A stretch of DNA of 64,000 nt from Bacteroidota bacterium (GCA_023397505.1 JAEWUC010000007.1:434001-498000), one strand, 5' to 3'; shown: positions 45,632-54,015, counted from the stretch's first letter. Notes: generated by a model not told the origin, from the letters alone. Numbers and translations are program-made.

Positions 45632-46585
45632 ATGATTGAAGAAATCAAAATATCATTACGTGAACTTTATTTAGAGACTAAAAACCGTTTAGCCCCTTTA
45701 GGATTTCACATATCTAATCAAAAAGAAATTGAATATGGTGTTCAGTTTTCAATTTACAAAGATGGAACAGAGGGAATTATCCGTATTTATTGGAACAAGA
45801 AAAAAGGGAATAAATATGATTTATCACAAATCAAAGATGATAATTTACGTTCGATGGTAGAAAATTTATTAATAATAAATGCATCCCACAAAAATACCCA
45901 AGACAATAAAATTATTGAAAAGAAGGAACCGTTTAAGCCGATAATTGGCACGGATGAATCTGGCAAGGGAGATTATTTCGGTCCATTAGTAACTGCTGGA
46001 GTATTCGTCAACGAAAAAACAAAACCACTTCTTGTTAAATTGGGAGTTAGAGACAGTAAAACGATTAGCGATGATAAAATAATGCAAATGTCAATAGAAA
46101 TTAAAAAAATATGTTTAAATCAATATTCAATTATAGAAATATCACCCGAAACTTATAACAATCTTTATGAGAACATTAAGAAAGAGAATAAAAAACTTAA
46201 CACTTTGTTAGCTTGGGCTCATGCTAAAGCAATTGAGGATATATTAACCAGAGTTGATTGTGATAATGCTTTGTCAGATAAATTTGCTGATGAAAAATTT
46301 ATATTAAGCAAACTTCAAGAAAAAGGTAAAAAGATAACTTTACGGCAAGAGCATAAAGCAGAAAACAATGTTGCTGTTGCTGCAGCTTCAATTATAGCTC
46401 GTGCAAGATTTTTGGAAAAACTTCAAAAATTATCTAATGATTATGGAATAAAATTGTTAAAAGGAGCCTCTCAGCAAGTAATTGATCAAGCAAGAATAAT
46501 TGTTGAACATAAAGGAGAAAATACATTAAGAAAAATAGCAAAACTACATTTTAAGACCACCAAAATTGTTTTGGACAAATTTTAA
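45632..46585 (+). CDS. rnhC: Cassette 2: ribonuclease HIII
   Basis: 317 residues. The N-terminal ~90 residues form the TBP-like substrate-binding domain of RNase HIII (YGVQFSIYKDGTEGIIRIYW), joined by a charged linker to the RNase H fold. The catalytic motif GTDESGKGDYFGPLV places Asp108 and Glu109, with RDSKTISD, RVDCDNAL and EHKAENNVAVAAASIIARARF following as in type 2 enzymes. RNase HIII cuts the RNA strand of RNA/DNA hybrids. It is normally a housekeeping gene. Here it is translationally coupled: 7 bp after the RnlA-like gene and overlapping the next gene by one base (TAATG), inside a cassette-like unit. It probably works with the HEPN ribonuclease, as RNase HI does with E. coli RnlA. Confidence 0.9.
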   Translation: MIEEIKISLRELYLETKNRLAPLGFHISNQKEIEYGVQFSIYKDGTEGIIRIYWNKKKGNKYDLSQIKDDNLRSMVENLLIINASHKNTQDNKIIEKKEPFKPIIGTDESGKGDYFGPLVTAGVFVNEKTKPLLVKLGVRDSKTISDDKIMQMSIEIKKICLNQYSIIEISPETYNNLYENIKKENKKLNTLLAWAHAKAIEDILTRVDCDNALSDKFADEKFILSKLQEKGKKITLRQEHKAENNVAVAAASIIARARFLEKLQKLSNDYGIKLLKGASQQVIDQARIIVEHKGENTLRKIAKLHFKTTKIVLDKF

Positions 46586-47853
46586 TGAATGACATTTCTG
46601 ATATAAAGTCAAAAGCTAATGAATTACGTAAAAATGGCGATTATGAATCGGCCTTGATTTTATATGAAGAGCTCTGGAAAAATTCAAACGATAAATTCGA
46701 TGCTGCTGGATTACTATTTTGTTATAGAAAATTAAAACTATTCGATAAAGCAATTCCATTCTCAGAAGAAGTGATTTCGAAATTTCCTGATTTTAATTGG
46801 TGTAAGAATGAATTTATATGGACGCAAATTCAAGGTAAACTTTACACATTTCCTGATGAAGGTGAATTATCTGAAATGTTTAAAATTGTTAATCATATTT
46901 TAGAAATGAAACCCGATGAAATTGCATATAAAATTACCATCTTTAAATTATTAAAATGTGCTAAAAAAAATGGAGATTGGAATTCATTAAATGAGTGGAT
47001 CATAAAAATTGATCCAAAGATATTAGATGGTTATACTGATGAAAGTACTGGTTGGACTGATAAAGAACTATGGTATTACTATCGCGTTCATGGATTAATA
47101 AATATAAGTAAAGAGGAAGAAGCAATTAAAATTATTGATGATAATCGTGATGAATATTATAAACAAAGCAAATTTTTCGATAGATTGAAAGCCAAGGCAT
47201 ATATCAGTCTGAAATTATTTGATAAATCTGAAGGATTATACAAAACCCTTATTTCAAAACATCAAGATTGGTGGCTTCTTCACGAATATGGTTGCGTTTT
47301 ACTATCACTCAATAAAGTGGATGAAGCATTAAAATATTTAGTTATAGCTGCATTGCATCCTCCAATGAAACTTGAACTCAAAATTACTCTGTTAAGTGAT
47401 ATTGCAAATCTACTTATTAAGTTGGGGAAAAAAGAACAAGCATTGCTTCATCTTTTACTAATTAAGGCTGTTCGTGAGGAAAATAACTGGAGTATTGGAG
47501 ATTTAAACGAAAAGATATCCAGCCTCCAGGTAAAGATTGATGTGAACAACGATATTAAATTATTACTGAAAGATTGCAAGATAATATGGCAAGATTATTC
47601 TGGTAACAATAGCCTCTCTTCAGTAAGCTCATTAAAAGAGAAAAATCTAAAGGGAAAAATCATAAATTTAACTGAAGGAAAGCCATTCTGCTTTATAAAA
47701 ACAAACGATAATCAATCATATTTTTGTAGCAAAAATGATTTGCCTGAAAATGCTTGCAATGAACAACTAGTTAGTTTTGATATAAAACCATCATTTGATA
47801 AGAAAAAAAATAAACAAACATTCAAAGCGATTAATATCACTGTCATTAAATAA
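46585..47853 (+). CDS. Cassette 2: TPR protein with cold-shock-like C-terminal domain
   Basis: 422 residues, cytoplasmic. About 300 residues of helical repeats start with SKANELRKNGDYESALILYEELW (TPR 1) and include LKAKAYISLKLFDKSEGLYK and GCVLLSLNKVDEALKYLVIA. A linker leads to a C-terminal ~75-residue beta domain, LKGKIINLTEGKPFCFIKTN ... YFCSKNDLP ... VSFDIKPSFDKKKNKQTFKAINI, which has the layout of a cold-shock/S1-like RNA-binding OB fold. Its start overlaps the RNase HIII stop. As third gene it could be the antitoxin, an RNA sensor or an adaptor. The RNA-binding fold is inferred from the strand pattern. Confidence 0.65.
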   Translation: MNDISDIKSKANELRKNGDYESALILYEELWKNSNDKFDAAGLLFCYRKLKLFDKAIPFSEEVISKFPDFNWCKNEFIWTQIQGKLYTFPDEGELSEMFKIVNHILEMKPDEIAYKITIFKLLKCAKKNGDWNSLNEWIIKIDPKILDGYTDESTGWTDKELWYYYRVHGLINISKEEEAIKIIDDNRDEYYKQSKFFDRLKAKAYISLKLFDKSEGLYKTLISKHQDWWLLHEYGCVLLSLNKVDEALKYLVIAALHPPMKLELKITLLSDIANLLIKLGKKEQALLHLLLIKAVREENNWSIGDLNEKISSLQVKIDVNNDIKLLLKDCKIIWQDYSGNNSLSSVSSLKEKNLKGKIINLTEGKPFCFIKTNDNQSYFCSKNDLPENACNEQLVSFDIKPSFDKKKNKQTFKAINITVIK

Positions 47854-47861
47854 ATAGAAAC

Positions 47862-47971
47862 GCACATATCCCGCCGCTCAAGACCGACAGCCCCGCATAA
47901 AACGCGGGGTAGACTGTTTTTCAATGCTGCATTGTTGTTATAGGCGGCGGCTTATCGGCAACACGTTCGCC
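47862..47971 (+). repeat. attC-like junction between cassettes 2 and 3
   Basis: GCACATAT (47862-47869), then CCGCCGC (47871-47877) which pairs with GCGGCGG (47944-47950). Inside is a hairpin ACAGCCCCGC / GCGGGG...CTGT (47887-47896, 47904-47917). It also contains GCTGCATTGTTGTTATAGGC and ends with GTTCGCC (47965-47971). Length about 105 bp, the usual attC size. Confidence 0.55.
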
Positions 47972-47982
47972 GAATAGTGTTA

Positions 47983-48525
47983 ATGAAAAGGTTTAAGGGT
48001 ATAGATGTGAATCTTAATATGAAAATGGATGATTTTATAATAAAGAGACTAAGCTCAAAAGATATTCCGATTATTCAAACTATATTTGAAAAATGCAGGG
48101 ATTATCTTTTATTGGTTAATGGTTATGAAGTAAACAAAAATACAGGTAGAGATGAATATATTTCTATGCCTCCCGGTAAAACAGAAGATGATAAAATAGT
48201 TTTTGGTATTTTCAACCAAAAAAATGAAATAATAAGTTATATCGATATATTAAAAAATTATCCGGAAGAAGAATCGTATTGGATTGGTTTGTTTTTAGTA
48301 GATCCTTTGCTAAGATCAAAAGGTGTTGGCGAAAGAATTATTCTTGAGTTTATTAGGAATGCAAAAACGATAGGTGTTAGCTATATCAAATTGGGAGTTG
48401 TTGAAGAAAATGAAAAGGCATATAAGTTCTGGAAAAAAATAGGATTTGAAACTTATGATATAACCGCACCAAGAGAATTCGGCAACAAGACTCACCGGGT
48501 TAATAAGATGGAACTTAAGTTATAA
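47983..48525 (+). CDS. Cassette 3: GNAT-family N-acetyltransferase
   Basis: About 180 residues from ATG 47983; GTG 47977, ATG 48019 and ATG 48025 are in frame too, and the conserved domain itself begins near MDDFIIKRLSSKDI. The GNAT core has strand 4 and the acetyl-CoA loop in GLFLVDPLLRSKGVGERII (R-x-x-G-x-G), then VEENEKAYKFWKKIGFE, the C-terminal signature. Such enzymes acetylate amino groups of small molecules, antibiotics or proteins and are very common in integron cassettes. Substrate unknown. The gene starts within 20 bp of the preceding core box. Confidence 0.85.
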   Translation: MKRFKGIDVNLNMKMDDFIIKRLSSKDIPIIQTIFEKCRDYLLLVNGYEVNKNTGRDEYISMPPGKTEDDKIVFGIFNQKNEIISYIDILKNYPEEESYWIGLFLVDPLLRSKGVGERIILEFIRNAKTIGVSYIKLGVVEENEKAYKFWKKIGFETYDITAPREFGNKTHRVNKMELKL

Positions 48526-48545
48526 AATTCTGATAAAAAGCTTTT

Positions 48546-48626
48546 GCACCCGCCAGCGGGGTAAACTGTTTTCATTGCGGCATTGTAGCTATAGGCTGAC
48601 GTGTGAAAAACCATTCCGTTAGGTGC
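48546..48626 (+). repeat. attC-like junction between cassettes 3 and 4
   Basis: CCGCCAGCGGGGTAAACTG, CGGCATTGTAGCTATAGGC and a final GTTAGGTGC (48618-48626) align with the right half of the site at 47862-47971. The left core box is not recognisable, so the site may be decayed. Confidence 0.45.
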
Positions 48627-48649
48627 ATGTATTTGGTGGAAAAGGAAAT

Positions 48650-49465
48650 ATGAAGAAACAATACTTCTTTATACCTCAATGGCAAGATTCCGGTATTACA
48701 AATGAACTCTTTAATGGGGCATGGGCACTTTATGACTATTTTAGAAACAACTATACTGATCAAGTATGTGAGATCGACATTAATGCTTCAGATAAACCAA
48801 TACTTGAAAACAATATCCTTGGCTATTCAATTCTAGTAGATCAATTAACACGAATAAAGAATAAACTTGAAGAAGAACAGCCGCAAAAAGTTATTACAAT
48901 TGGCGGTGGATGTGGGATAGAAGTTCCAATAATATCATATCTATCCTCAAAAAACAGCAATATGAAATTATTCTGGTTTGATGCACATGGAGATTTGAAT
49001 TCACCAAAATCCTCTTCTAGCAAACATTTCCACGGAATGCCGTTAAGGTTCTTAACCGAAAAACAAAACAATGAGATTGATAAGATTGTAGATTTGGTAA
49101 AAATAGAAAACATTAAACTAATTGGAACCAGAGATCTAGAACCCCCTGAAATTGACTATATTAAAAATAACAAGATTGAATCCGTTCTATGTGACGCGAA
49201 TTATCTTGCAAAAATTGAAGAAAATATTCAACCAGATAAACCGGCATATATTCATATTGATTTGGATGTTATTGATCCAAAGTATTATGGAAACGTAAAA
49301 TGTCCTATCCGCAAAGGTTTTAGTATATCTGAATTGGTCTCCGCATTATCATTGATTACTAGTAAAATGAATATAGTTGGTATGAGCATTCTAGAGAATA
49401 CAGAAATTGATAAAGAAAAAATAGAATTGTTGAGTGAAGTATTTGACATATTACATAAAGTATAA
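48650..49465 (+). CDS. Cassette 4: arginase/agmatinase-family protein
   Basis: 271 residues from ATG 48650, which has AAGGAA upstream. The ureohydrolase fold shows its metal motifs: GGGCGIEVP, WFDAHGDLNSP (DAHxD), HGMPLRF and HIDLDVIDP (DxDxxDP, with both Asp ligands), plus a C-terminal Glu in ILENTEID. Characterised members hydrolyse guanidino groups (arginine, agmatine, formimidoylglutamate) with two Mn2+. The protein is shorter than classical arginase, and substrate cannot be assigned. It fills the cassette between GTTAGGTGC and GCACCTAA. Arginase-like genes also occur in other integron cassette arrays. Confidence 0.82.
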   Translation: MKKQYFFIPQWQDSGITNELFNGAWALYDYFRNNYTDQVCEIDINASDKPILENNILGYSILVDQLTRIKNKLEEEQPQKVITIGGGCGIEVPIISYLSSKNSNMKLFWFDAHGDLNSPKSSSSKHFHGMPLRFLTEKQNNEIDKIVDLVKIENIKLIGTRDLEPPEIDYIKNNKIESVLCDANYLAKIEENIQPDKPAYIHIDLDVIDPKYYGNVKCPIRKGFSISELVSALSLITSKMNIVGMSILENTEIDKEKIELLSEVFDILHKV

Positions 49466-49487
49466 TCACGCACCTAATAAAAAACAT

Positions 49488-49538
49488 ATTCCTTTATGCA
49501 ATTTTCTCATCAATTATTATATTGTAATCAAATTTATG
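49488..49538 (+). repeat. 51-bp direct repeat, copy B (right flank of the cassette region)
   Basis: Starts ATTCCTTTATGCAATTTTCT, 10 bp after the last core box, and matches 43021-43071 at 43 of 51 positions. It lies in the promoter region of the esterase gene at 49574. Confidence 0.6.
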
Positions 49539-49573
49539 CCTTTCTTATTATCCACTAATAGGAAATAACAATA

Positions 49574-50293
49574 TTGAATGAACAATATCACAAATGGTAT
49601 TCGCAGCATTTAAGCCGCGATTTGGAGATGCTTGTATTCGGTTCTGCGGGAATTCCCGTAGTTCTATTTCCAACGGAAAAGGGAAGGTACTTTGATGCAA
49701 AAGATTTCGGCATAATTAGTTCCGCCGAAGAAATTCTTGAAGAAAGAAAAATTAAAATATACTGTCCGGATAGTATCGACGGCGAAAGCTGGTATAACTA
49801 TGATGCAGAACCTTCCAAAAGAATTGAAAACCATCTTGCTTACGAGGGATCAGTAATAAAGGATGTAATAGAATTTGCAAAGCATGAAACACAACATGAA
49901 AGAGTTGTTCTTGCCGGTATAAGTTTCGGCGGATACCACGCTTTAAACCTCGCTTTCAAATACCCCGAACTTGCTTCGGGATTAATTACTATGAGCGGTT
50001 TTTTTGATGTATCGCGCTTCATTTTCGGTTATGATGGTGATGACAGTTATTTCAATAATCCGTTTGCGTACATGCCGAATTTAAACGATGATTTTTATCT
50101 TGATAAAATAAAAGATATTAATATTGTGATCGGGATAGGCGAACAAGATGGTTCTTTGTATGAAAATTTAAGCATGAGCGATCTGCTCCAGAGGAAGAAG
50201 ATAAATCACCGGCTGGATATTAGGAAAAACACCGGTCACGATTGGCAATATTGGCGGGAAATGTTCCCTGAATATTTATCAATATTGTTATGA
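49574..50293 (+). CDS. Alpha/beta-hydrolase, putative esterase (esterase D-like)
   Basis: 239 residues from TTG 49574, the only in-frame start near the ribosome binding site AGGAAAT. The fold is alpha/beta hydrolase: the nucleophile elbow AGISFGGYHA contains the catalytic Ser, the acid is likely in GIGEQDGSLY, and the His in NTGHDWQYW. This pattern belongs to the putative esterase (PF00756-type) group that includes S-formylglutathione hydrolase and antigen-85-like acyl transferases. No signal peptide, so cytoplasmic. It forms a cluster with the following lipoprotein and SIMPL genes on the same strand. Substrate unknown. Confidence 0.8.
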   Translation: MNEQYHKWYSQHLSRDLEMLVFGSAGIPVVLFPTEKGRYFDAKDFGIISSAEEILEERKIKIYCPDSIDGESWYNYDAEPSKRIENHLAYEGSVIKDVIEFAKHETQHERVVLAGISFGGYHALNLAFKYPELASGLITMSGFFDVSRFIFGYDGDDSYFNNPFAYMPNLNDDFYLDKIKDINIVIGIGEQDGSLYENLSMSDLLQRKKINHRLDIRKNTGHDWQYWREMFPEYLSILL

Positions 50294-50316
50294 ACAAAAG
50301 ATCAGCAGGAATATAA

Positions 50317-51033
50317 ATGAAAATAATCAGAAGATTATTCTTATTACCGTTTCTTTTTCTTTATATCAGTTGCAATCCGCAAGGATTGGATTGCGTTAAA
50401 GAAACTAAATACGGCAAATTCAAATATTGTGAAAATGATTTGAATACAATTAGCGATTTAATAAGAGTTTGCGATGAAAAACTACTAACTATATCTTCGG
50501 AATTGAACTTGCAAATAAATGATCCGGTAATTATTGAAGTATATCCAAATCAAGAAGAATACAGCAGAAATATTATGAACCCGGGGCTAAAAGAGAGTCC
50601 GGCAATTTCCGGGAATGGTATAATCCAAATTGTGTCTCCCAAATCAAAGATTAAAACAGACAGCATAAAATACGAAGATAGATTAATGTTCCTGGTACAT
50701 GAATACATTCATATTCTTATCGACAAGTTAAATAATACGCCGCCGATATTTATTGATGAGGGAATTGCCAGTTATTATTCATCCTTTGCATTTTACAAAT
50801 CTTCTGCACAGAAATATGTAAAACAAATAAACTTTATCCCGACTATAGAACAGTTAAAAAATCATTATTATAAATTACCGGCACCTGATTTATTTTCATT
50901 TTTGTTTATTGATTTTATAGTTGAGTTAGAAGATAAAAGTATTTTGCGGGAGATATTGAGACATCCCGAAATGATAGACAAAGATGAGTTAAATGATAAA
51001 TGGCAAAGATTTATAGAAGTAAATTATTATTAA
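50317..51033 (+). CDS. Lipoprotein with gluzincin-like peptidase domain
   Basis: 238 residues. The N-terminus RRLFLLPFLFLYISC is a lipoprotein signal with Cys near residue 19. The core has LVHEYIHIL, an HExxH zinc motif, and 18-20 residues later FIDEGIASYY, where Glu is the third ligand and the ASYY tail matches the MA-like (M1-related) peptidase group. It is a compact form of about 240 residues. Anchored to the outer or inner membrane, it may act on small peptides or be a maturation enzyme. It starts 24 bp after the esterase gene. Activity is inferred from the motif only. Confidence 0.75.
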   Translation: MKIIRRLFLLPFLFLYISCNPQGLDCVKETKYGKFKYCENDLNTISDLIRVCDEKLLTISSELNLQINDPVIIEVYPNQEEYSRNIMNPGLKESPAISGNGIIQIVSPKSKIKTDSIKYEDRLMFLVHEYIHILIDKLNNTPPIFIDEGIASYYSSFAFYKSSAQKYVKQINFIPTIEQLKNHYYKLPAPDLFSFLFIDFIVELEDKSILREILRHPEMIDKDELNDKWQRFIEVNYY

Positions 51034-51080
51034 TGTTATTGGCGAAAACTTTATTTACAAATTTGAAATAGGATTAAACG

Positions 51081-51764
51081 ATGAAAAAAATATTTATTCT
51101 AATGTTATTGATTTTTTCAACATCAATTTACGCGCAAGAGTTTCCTCGGTTTATTGATGTTAACGGTACCGCCGAAGTTATTACTCAAGCAGACTACATT
51201 AGTTTTTCCGTCATTATTAGAAATGTTGCAGAAACTTTGGAAGAAAGTAAACAAATAAATGTAAATGCTTCCAATGAACTTGTTAACATTTTAAACGATT
51301 TTAAAATCTCGAAAGGTGAATGGGAATTATCACCTATAAAATTTGGTAAAGAATATTCATATTCTAATAACGAACAGAAACAAGTTGGGTATTATGCCCA
51401 GGTTAATGCCGCAATAAAATTGAAAAACATGGGCGATTATTTTTCATTCATAAATGCCTTATCAAAAAATAAATTCTATGAAATATCAAATTCTTTTTAC
51501 GGGGTTACTGATTTGCTGAAATATCACAAGGAAGCGACAATTAATGCAGTTCAGGCAGCAAGAGAAAAAGCCGAGTATATTGCAAAAAGCATGAACGTTA
51601 AACTCGGAAAGATTATACAAATAAAAGAATTTAATCAATTTGAAACATTTCCCAATCCGCAGAATGTTGTAAAAAATTTTGACGGCGGAAATCAATATGA
51701 AGATGTATCCGGTAAAATATCAATTACCAGAAGTGTTAATTTGAAAATAGAAATTATAGATTAA
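51081..51764 (+). CDS. SIMPL-domain (DUF541) periplasmic protein
   Basis: 227 residues with a signal peptide (KKIFILMLLIFSTSIYA|Q). The mature part follows the SIMPL pattern: FIDVNGTAEVITQADYISFSV near the start, then repeated oligomerising helix-strand units and the conserved AREKAEYIAKSMNVKLGKIIQI, with a final SVNLKIEI. Relatives include YggE (oxidative stress) and the signalling molecule that associates with mouse pelle-like kinase. They form ring oligomers in the periplasm. The specific role here is unknown. Confidence 0.85.
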   Translation: MKKIFILMLLIFSTSIYAQEFPRFIDVNGTAEVITQADYISFSVIIRNVAETLEESKQINVNASNELVNILNDFKISKGEWELSPIKFGKEYSYSNNEQKQVGYYAQVNAAIKLKNMGDYFSFINALSKNKFYEISNSFYGVTDLLKYHKEATINAVQAAREKAEYIAKSMNVKLGKIIQIKEFNQFETFPNPQNVVKNFDGGNQYEDVSGKISITRSVNLKIEIID

Positions 51765-51815
51765 TCTGTAATATATAGTATAATTATATTTCTAAAATAA
51801 ACGGAGAAAAATTTA

Positions 51816-53150
51816 ATGCAACAACTTGAAAATATCCTAACACAAATCAGTGATTTGGTTTGGGGAATTCCGCTTTTGGTGCTTCTATTCGGTACACATA
51901 TATTTTTGACAATCCGTTTGAAATTCATACAAAGATTTATCGGTAAAGCAATAAAAATTTCGCTTGGCAGGGGAAAAGAAGGCGAAGGGGATATTAGTCA
52001 ATTTGGTGCATTAACAACGGCTCTTGCGGCTACAATTGGTACGGGTAATATTGTTGGGGTATCTACGGCTATTGCAGCCGGAGGCCCCGGGGCAGTATTA
52101 TGGATGTGGCTTACCGGTGTATTCGGTATTGCTACAAAGTATGCTGAAGCGCTTCTCTCTGTAAAGTACCGCCAAACTACTAAGGATGGCTTAATTGCGG
52201 GCGGACCAATGTATGTTCTCGAAAAGGGCTTGAATCAAAAATGGCTCGGCATTTTGTTCGCTGCTTTTACCTCGGTTACGGCTTTCGGAATTGGGAATAT
52301 GGTCCAGGCAAATTCAATCTCTCATTTGGTTCAGGATACATTCTCAATTCCTTCGTGGATAACCGGCGGTATATTAACAGTGTTAACGGCAGTTGTAATA
52401 ATCGGCGGAATAAAATCTATTGCTAAGGTTTGTGAAAAGCTTGTGCCGTTTATGGCAATATTTTATGTGCTGGGATGTATTATACTTCTAATCATTAATT
52501 ATTCTACAATTCCCGAATCGATTATCTTAATTGTTCAAAGTGCATTTTCAGGTCATGCGGTAGTAGGAGGATTTATTGGTGCAGGAGCGAAAGAAGCAAT
52601 ACGCTATGGAATTGCACGCGGTTTGTTTTCAAACGAATCCGGTTTGGGAAGCGCTCCAATTGTTGCAGCGGCTGCCCAGACTAAAAATCCGGTTAGACAA
52701 GCGCTTGTTTCATCAACTGGAACATTTTGGGATACAGTAGTTGTATGTGCATTTACCGGTTTAGTTGTTGTGAATTCTTTTGAATGGACACACGGTTATA
52801 ACGGCGCGGTTTTAACAAGACAAGCATTTTCAGATATTCCTGTGGTTGGACCAATTATTTTATCGATCGGATTAATCACATTTGTTTTCTCAACAATTTT
52901 AGGCTGGTCATATTACGGTGAAAAGGCTATTGAATATTTGATTGGGTCGAAGGCAATAAAACCTTACAGGTGGTTATGGGTAATAGCTGTTTTCATCGGC
53001 TCCGTTATTTCATTAAATATTGTTTGGACATTTTCCGACATTACAAACGCACTGATGGCTATACCTAATTTAATTGCACTTTTACTTTTGAATAAAGTTG
53101 TAGTGAAAGAAACGAATGAATTCTTATGGAGCGGAAAAATTGACGAATAG
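51816..53150 (+). CDS. Sodium:alanine symporter, AGCS family
   Basis: 444 residues with about ten membrane helices. The family signature GALTTALAATIGTGNIVGVSTAI, followed by GGPGAVLWMWLTGVFGIATKYAEALL, covers the Na+/substrate site of AgcS. Further blocks are GLIAGGPMYVLEKGL, GLFSNESGLGSAPIVAAAAQT and the late GWSYYGEKAIEYLIG. Imports alanine or glycine with Na+. RBS GGAGAAAA precedes the ATG. It is the last plus-strand gene before a convergent minus-strand gene 18 bp away. Confidence 0.93.
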   Translation: MQQLENILTQISDLVWGIPLLVLLFGTHIFLTIRLKFIQRFIGKAIKISLGRGKEGEGDISQFGALTTALAATIGTGNIVGVSTAIAAGGPGAVLWMWLTGVFGIATKYAEALLSVKYRQTTKDGLIAGGPMYVLEKGLNQKWLGILFAAFTSVTAFGIGNMVQANSISHLVQDTFSIPSWITGGILTVLTAVVIIGGIKSIAKVCEKLVPFMAIFYVLGCIILLIINYSTIPESIILIVQSAFSGHAVVGGFIGAGAKEAIRYGIARGLFSNESGLGSAPIVAAAAQTKNPVRQALVSSTGTFWDTVVVCAFTGLVVVNSFEWTHGYNGAVLTRQAFSDIPVVGPIILSIGLITFVFSTILGWSYYGEKAIEYLIGSKAIKPYRWLWVIAVFIGSVISLNIVWTFSDITNALMAIPNLIALLLLNKVVVKETNEFLWSGKIDE

Positions 53151-53168
53151 GGTGCAAGGGGATAAATA

Positions 53169-53921
53169 TTAATCGAAGTACGGCCGTTTATATGCAATAA
53201 CTTGAGGAATTAATTTCTCAAGTTTTGTTTTAATATTGTTAAGCAGCAATAAAATATCAATGATTGCATCGCTTGAAGTTTTAAAGTTCTCGAATATAAA
53301 ATGCCATGCAGTCATTGACCTTTCAACCGCTATAACTGCAATTCTCGCCGATATAAGTTTATCTTCTTCATAACCGTCGAAGTTGTGTTCATCTTTTGAA
53401 TAATGTGAATGAAGTGCGCGGGATATTTTTACGAATATTAAACTTTTATAATAGTTAATTACTTCAATAGCTTCCTTTTGAGCTATTATGATTGAATTCG
53501 AGTTATCGTCATTGGAAGTTGATTGTTTTGAATCAAATTGATCATTGTCGTTTAGTATTTGTGTAGCTGTTCTATTATATATTTGGGCATCCATCAGAAT
53601 CGGATCGGCTTTTACTAATTTTTCTATCATTTTCATTTCCGATTCGATATAATCCTTCTCCTCGGTTGAAGGATAAGAAATATTATGTTCCTTCATATAG
53701 TCATCGAGCATATCTTTAACAATTCTAAAACTGTTTTCTAGATCGACCCAAAATTTTTTATCCGTAACGATCGTTTTGTTATCAATAGAATTTTTGCTCA
53801 TTTCATAGGACAAGCATTTATCAACAAAACTGCATTTTTCGCACCATCTATCGCAATAGTTGTAAATGCCTGAAATGTATTTTTCACTATCGGCAAGTTC
53901 TTTAAGTTTTTCTTTATCCAT
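53169..53921 (-). CDS. Hypothetical protein with N-terminal Cys cluster
   Basis: 250 residues, cytoplasmic, helical. Residues ~20-40 carry CDRWCEKCSFVDKC, a CxxxCxxCx6C arrangement that could bind zinc or an iron-sulfur cluster, similar to short clusters seen in several Bacteroidota unknowns. The remainder has long amphipathic helices (VLLLNNIKTKLEKLIPQVIA at the end) and a charged Ser/Asp-rich linker. I do not recognise the family. A TATATTTG element lies 26 bp upstream on the minus strand. Confidence 0.7.
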   Translation of the reverse strand: MDKEKLKELADSEKYISGIYNYCDRWCEKCSFVDKCLSYEMSKNSIDNKTIVTDKKFWVDLENSFRIVKDMLDDYMKEHNISYPSTEEKDYIESEMKMIEKLVKADPILMDAQIYNRTATQILNDNDQFDSKQSTSNDDNSNSIIIAQKEAIEVINYYKSLIFVKISRALHSHYSKDEHNFDGYEEDKLISARIAVIAVERSMTAWHFIFENFKTSSDAIIDILLLLNNIKTKLEKLIPQVIAYKRPYFD

Positions 53922-53946
53922 ACCTTAAATAAGGAATAATTTATTG

Positions 53947-53954
53947 CAAATATA
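53947..53954 (-). promoter_or_regulatory. TATATTTG promoter element of the minus-strand hypothetical gene
   Basis: CAAATATA on the plus strand gives TATATTTG on the minus strand, 26 bp upstream of ATG 53921; it diverges from the tRNA promoter at 53967. Confidence 0.4.
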
Positions 53955-53966
53955 GGAAGACTTTTC

Positions 53967-53997
53967 TTGAAATAAAGCCGAATAAAGTATAACTTTG
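53967..53997 (+). promoter_or_regulatory. Promoter of the tRNA-Leu region
   Basis: TTG (53967-53969), 20 bp, TAACTTTG (53990-53997): a full TTG-N20-TAnnTTTG promoter. It lies 18 bp upstream of the broken tRNA copy, so it was probably the original promoter of the tRNA gene now found 300 bp downstream. Confidence 0.6.
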
Positions 53998-54015
53998 CAA
54001 CGCAAAATTTGTAAT

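Larger units (their letters stand above)
43346..49477 (+). mobile_element. Integron-like array of four gene cassettes (no integrase in window)
   Basis: Consecutive units begin and end with complementary core boxes. Unit 1 starts GCTAGGCAAAT (43346-43356) and ends ATTTGCCTAAC (44282-44292). Unit 2 starts GTTATGTGC (44466-44474) and ends GCACATAT (47862-47869). Unit 4 starts GTTAGGTGC (48618-48626) and ends GCACCTAA (49470-49477). Unit 3 starts near GTTCGCC (47965) and has no clear matching end. In integron cassettes the start (TTRRRY) and end (RYYYAAC) derive from the same attC site and are complementary in just this way. Junctions carry related attC-like sequences sharing GCATTGT-G-TATAGGC. 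All genes are on one strand and follow the start box closely. The array would be an integrase-less cluster of attC sites or the far part of a longer integron. Confidence 0.6.

Noticed and set aside
49478..49573. A full attC site after cassette 4
   Set aside because: Only the left box GCACCTAA is present; the following bases are the 51-bp repeat with no hairpin or right core box.
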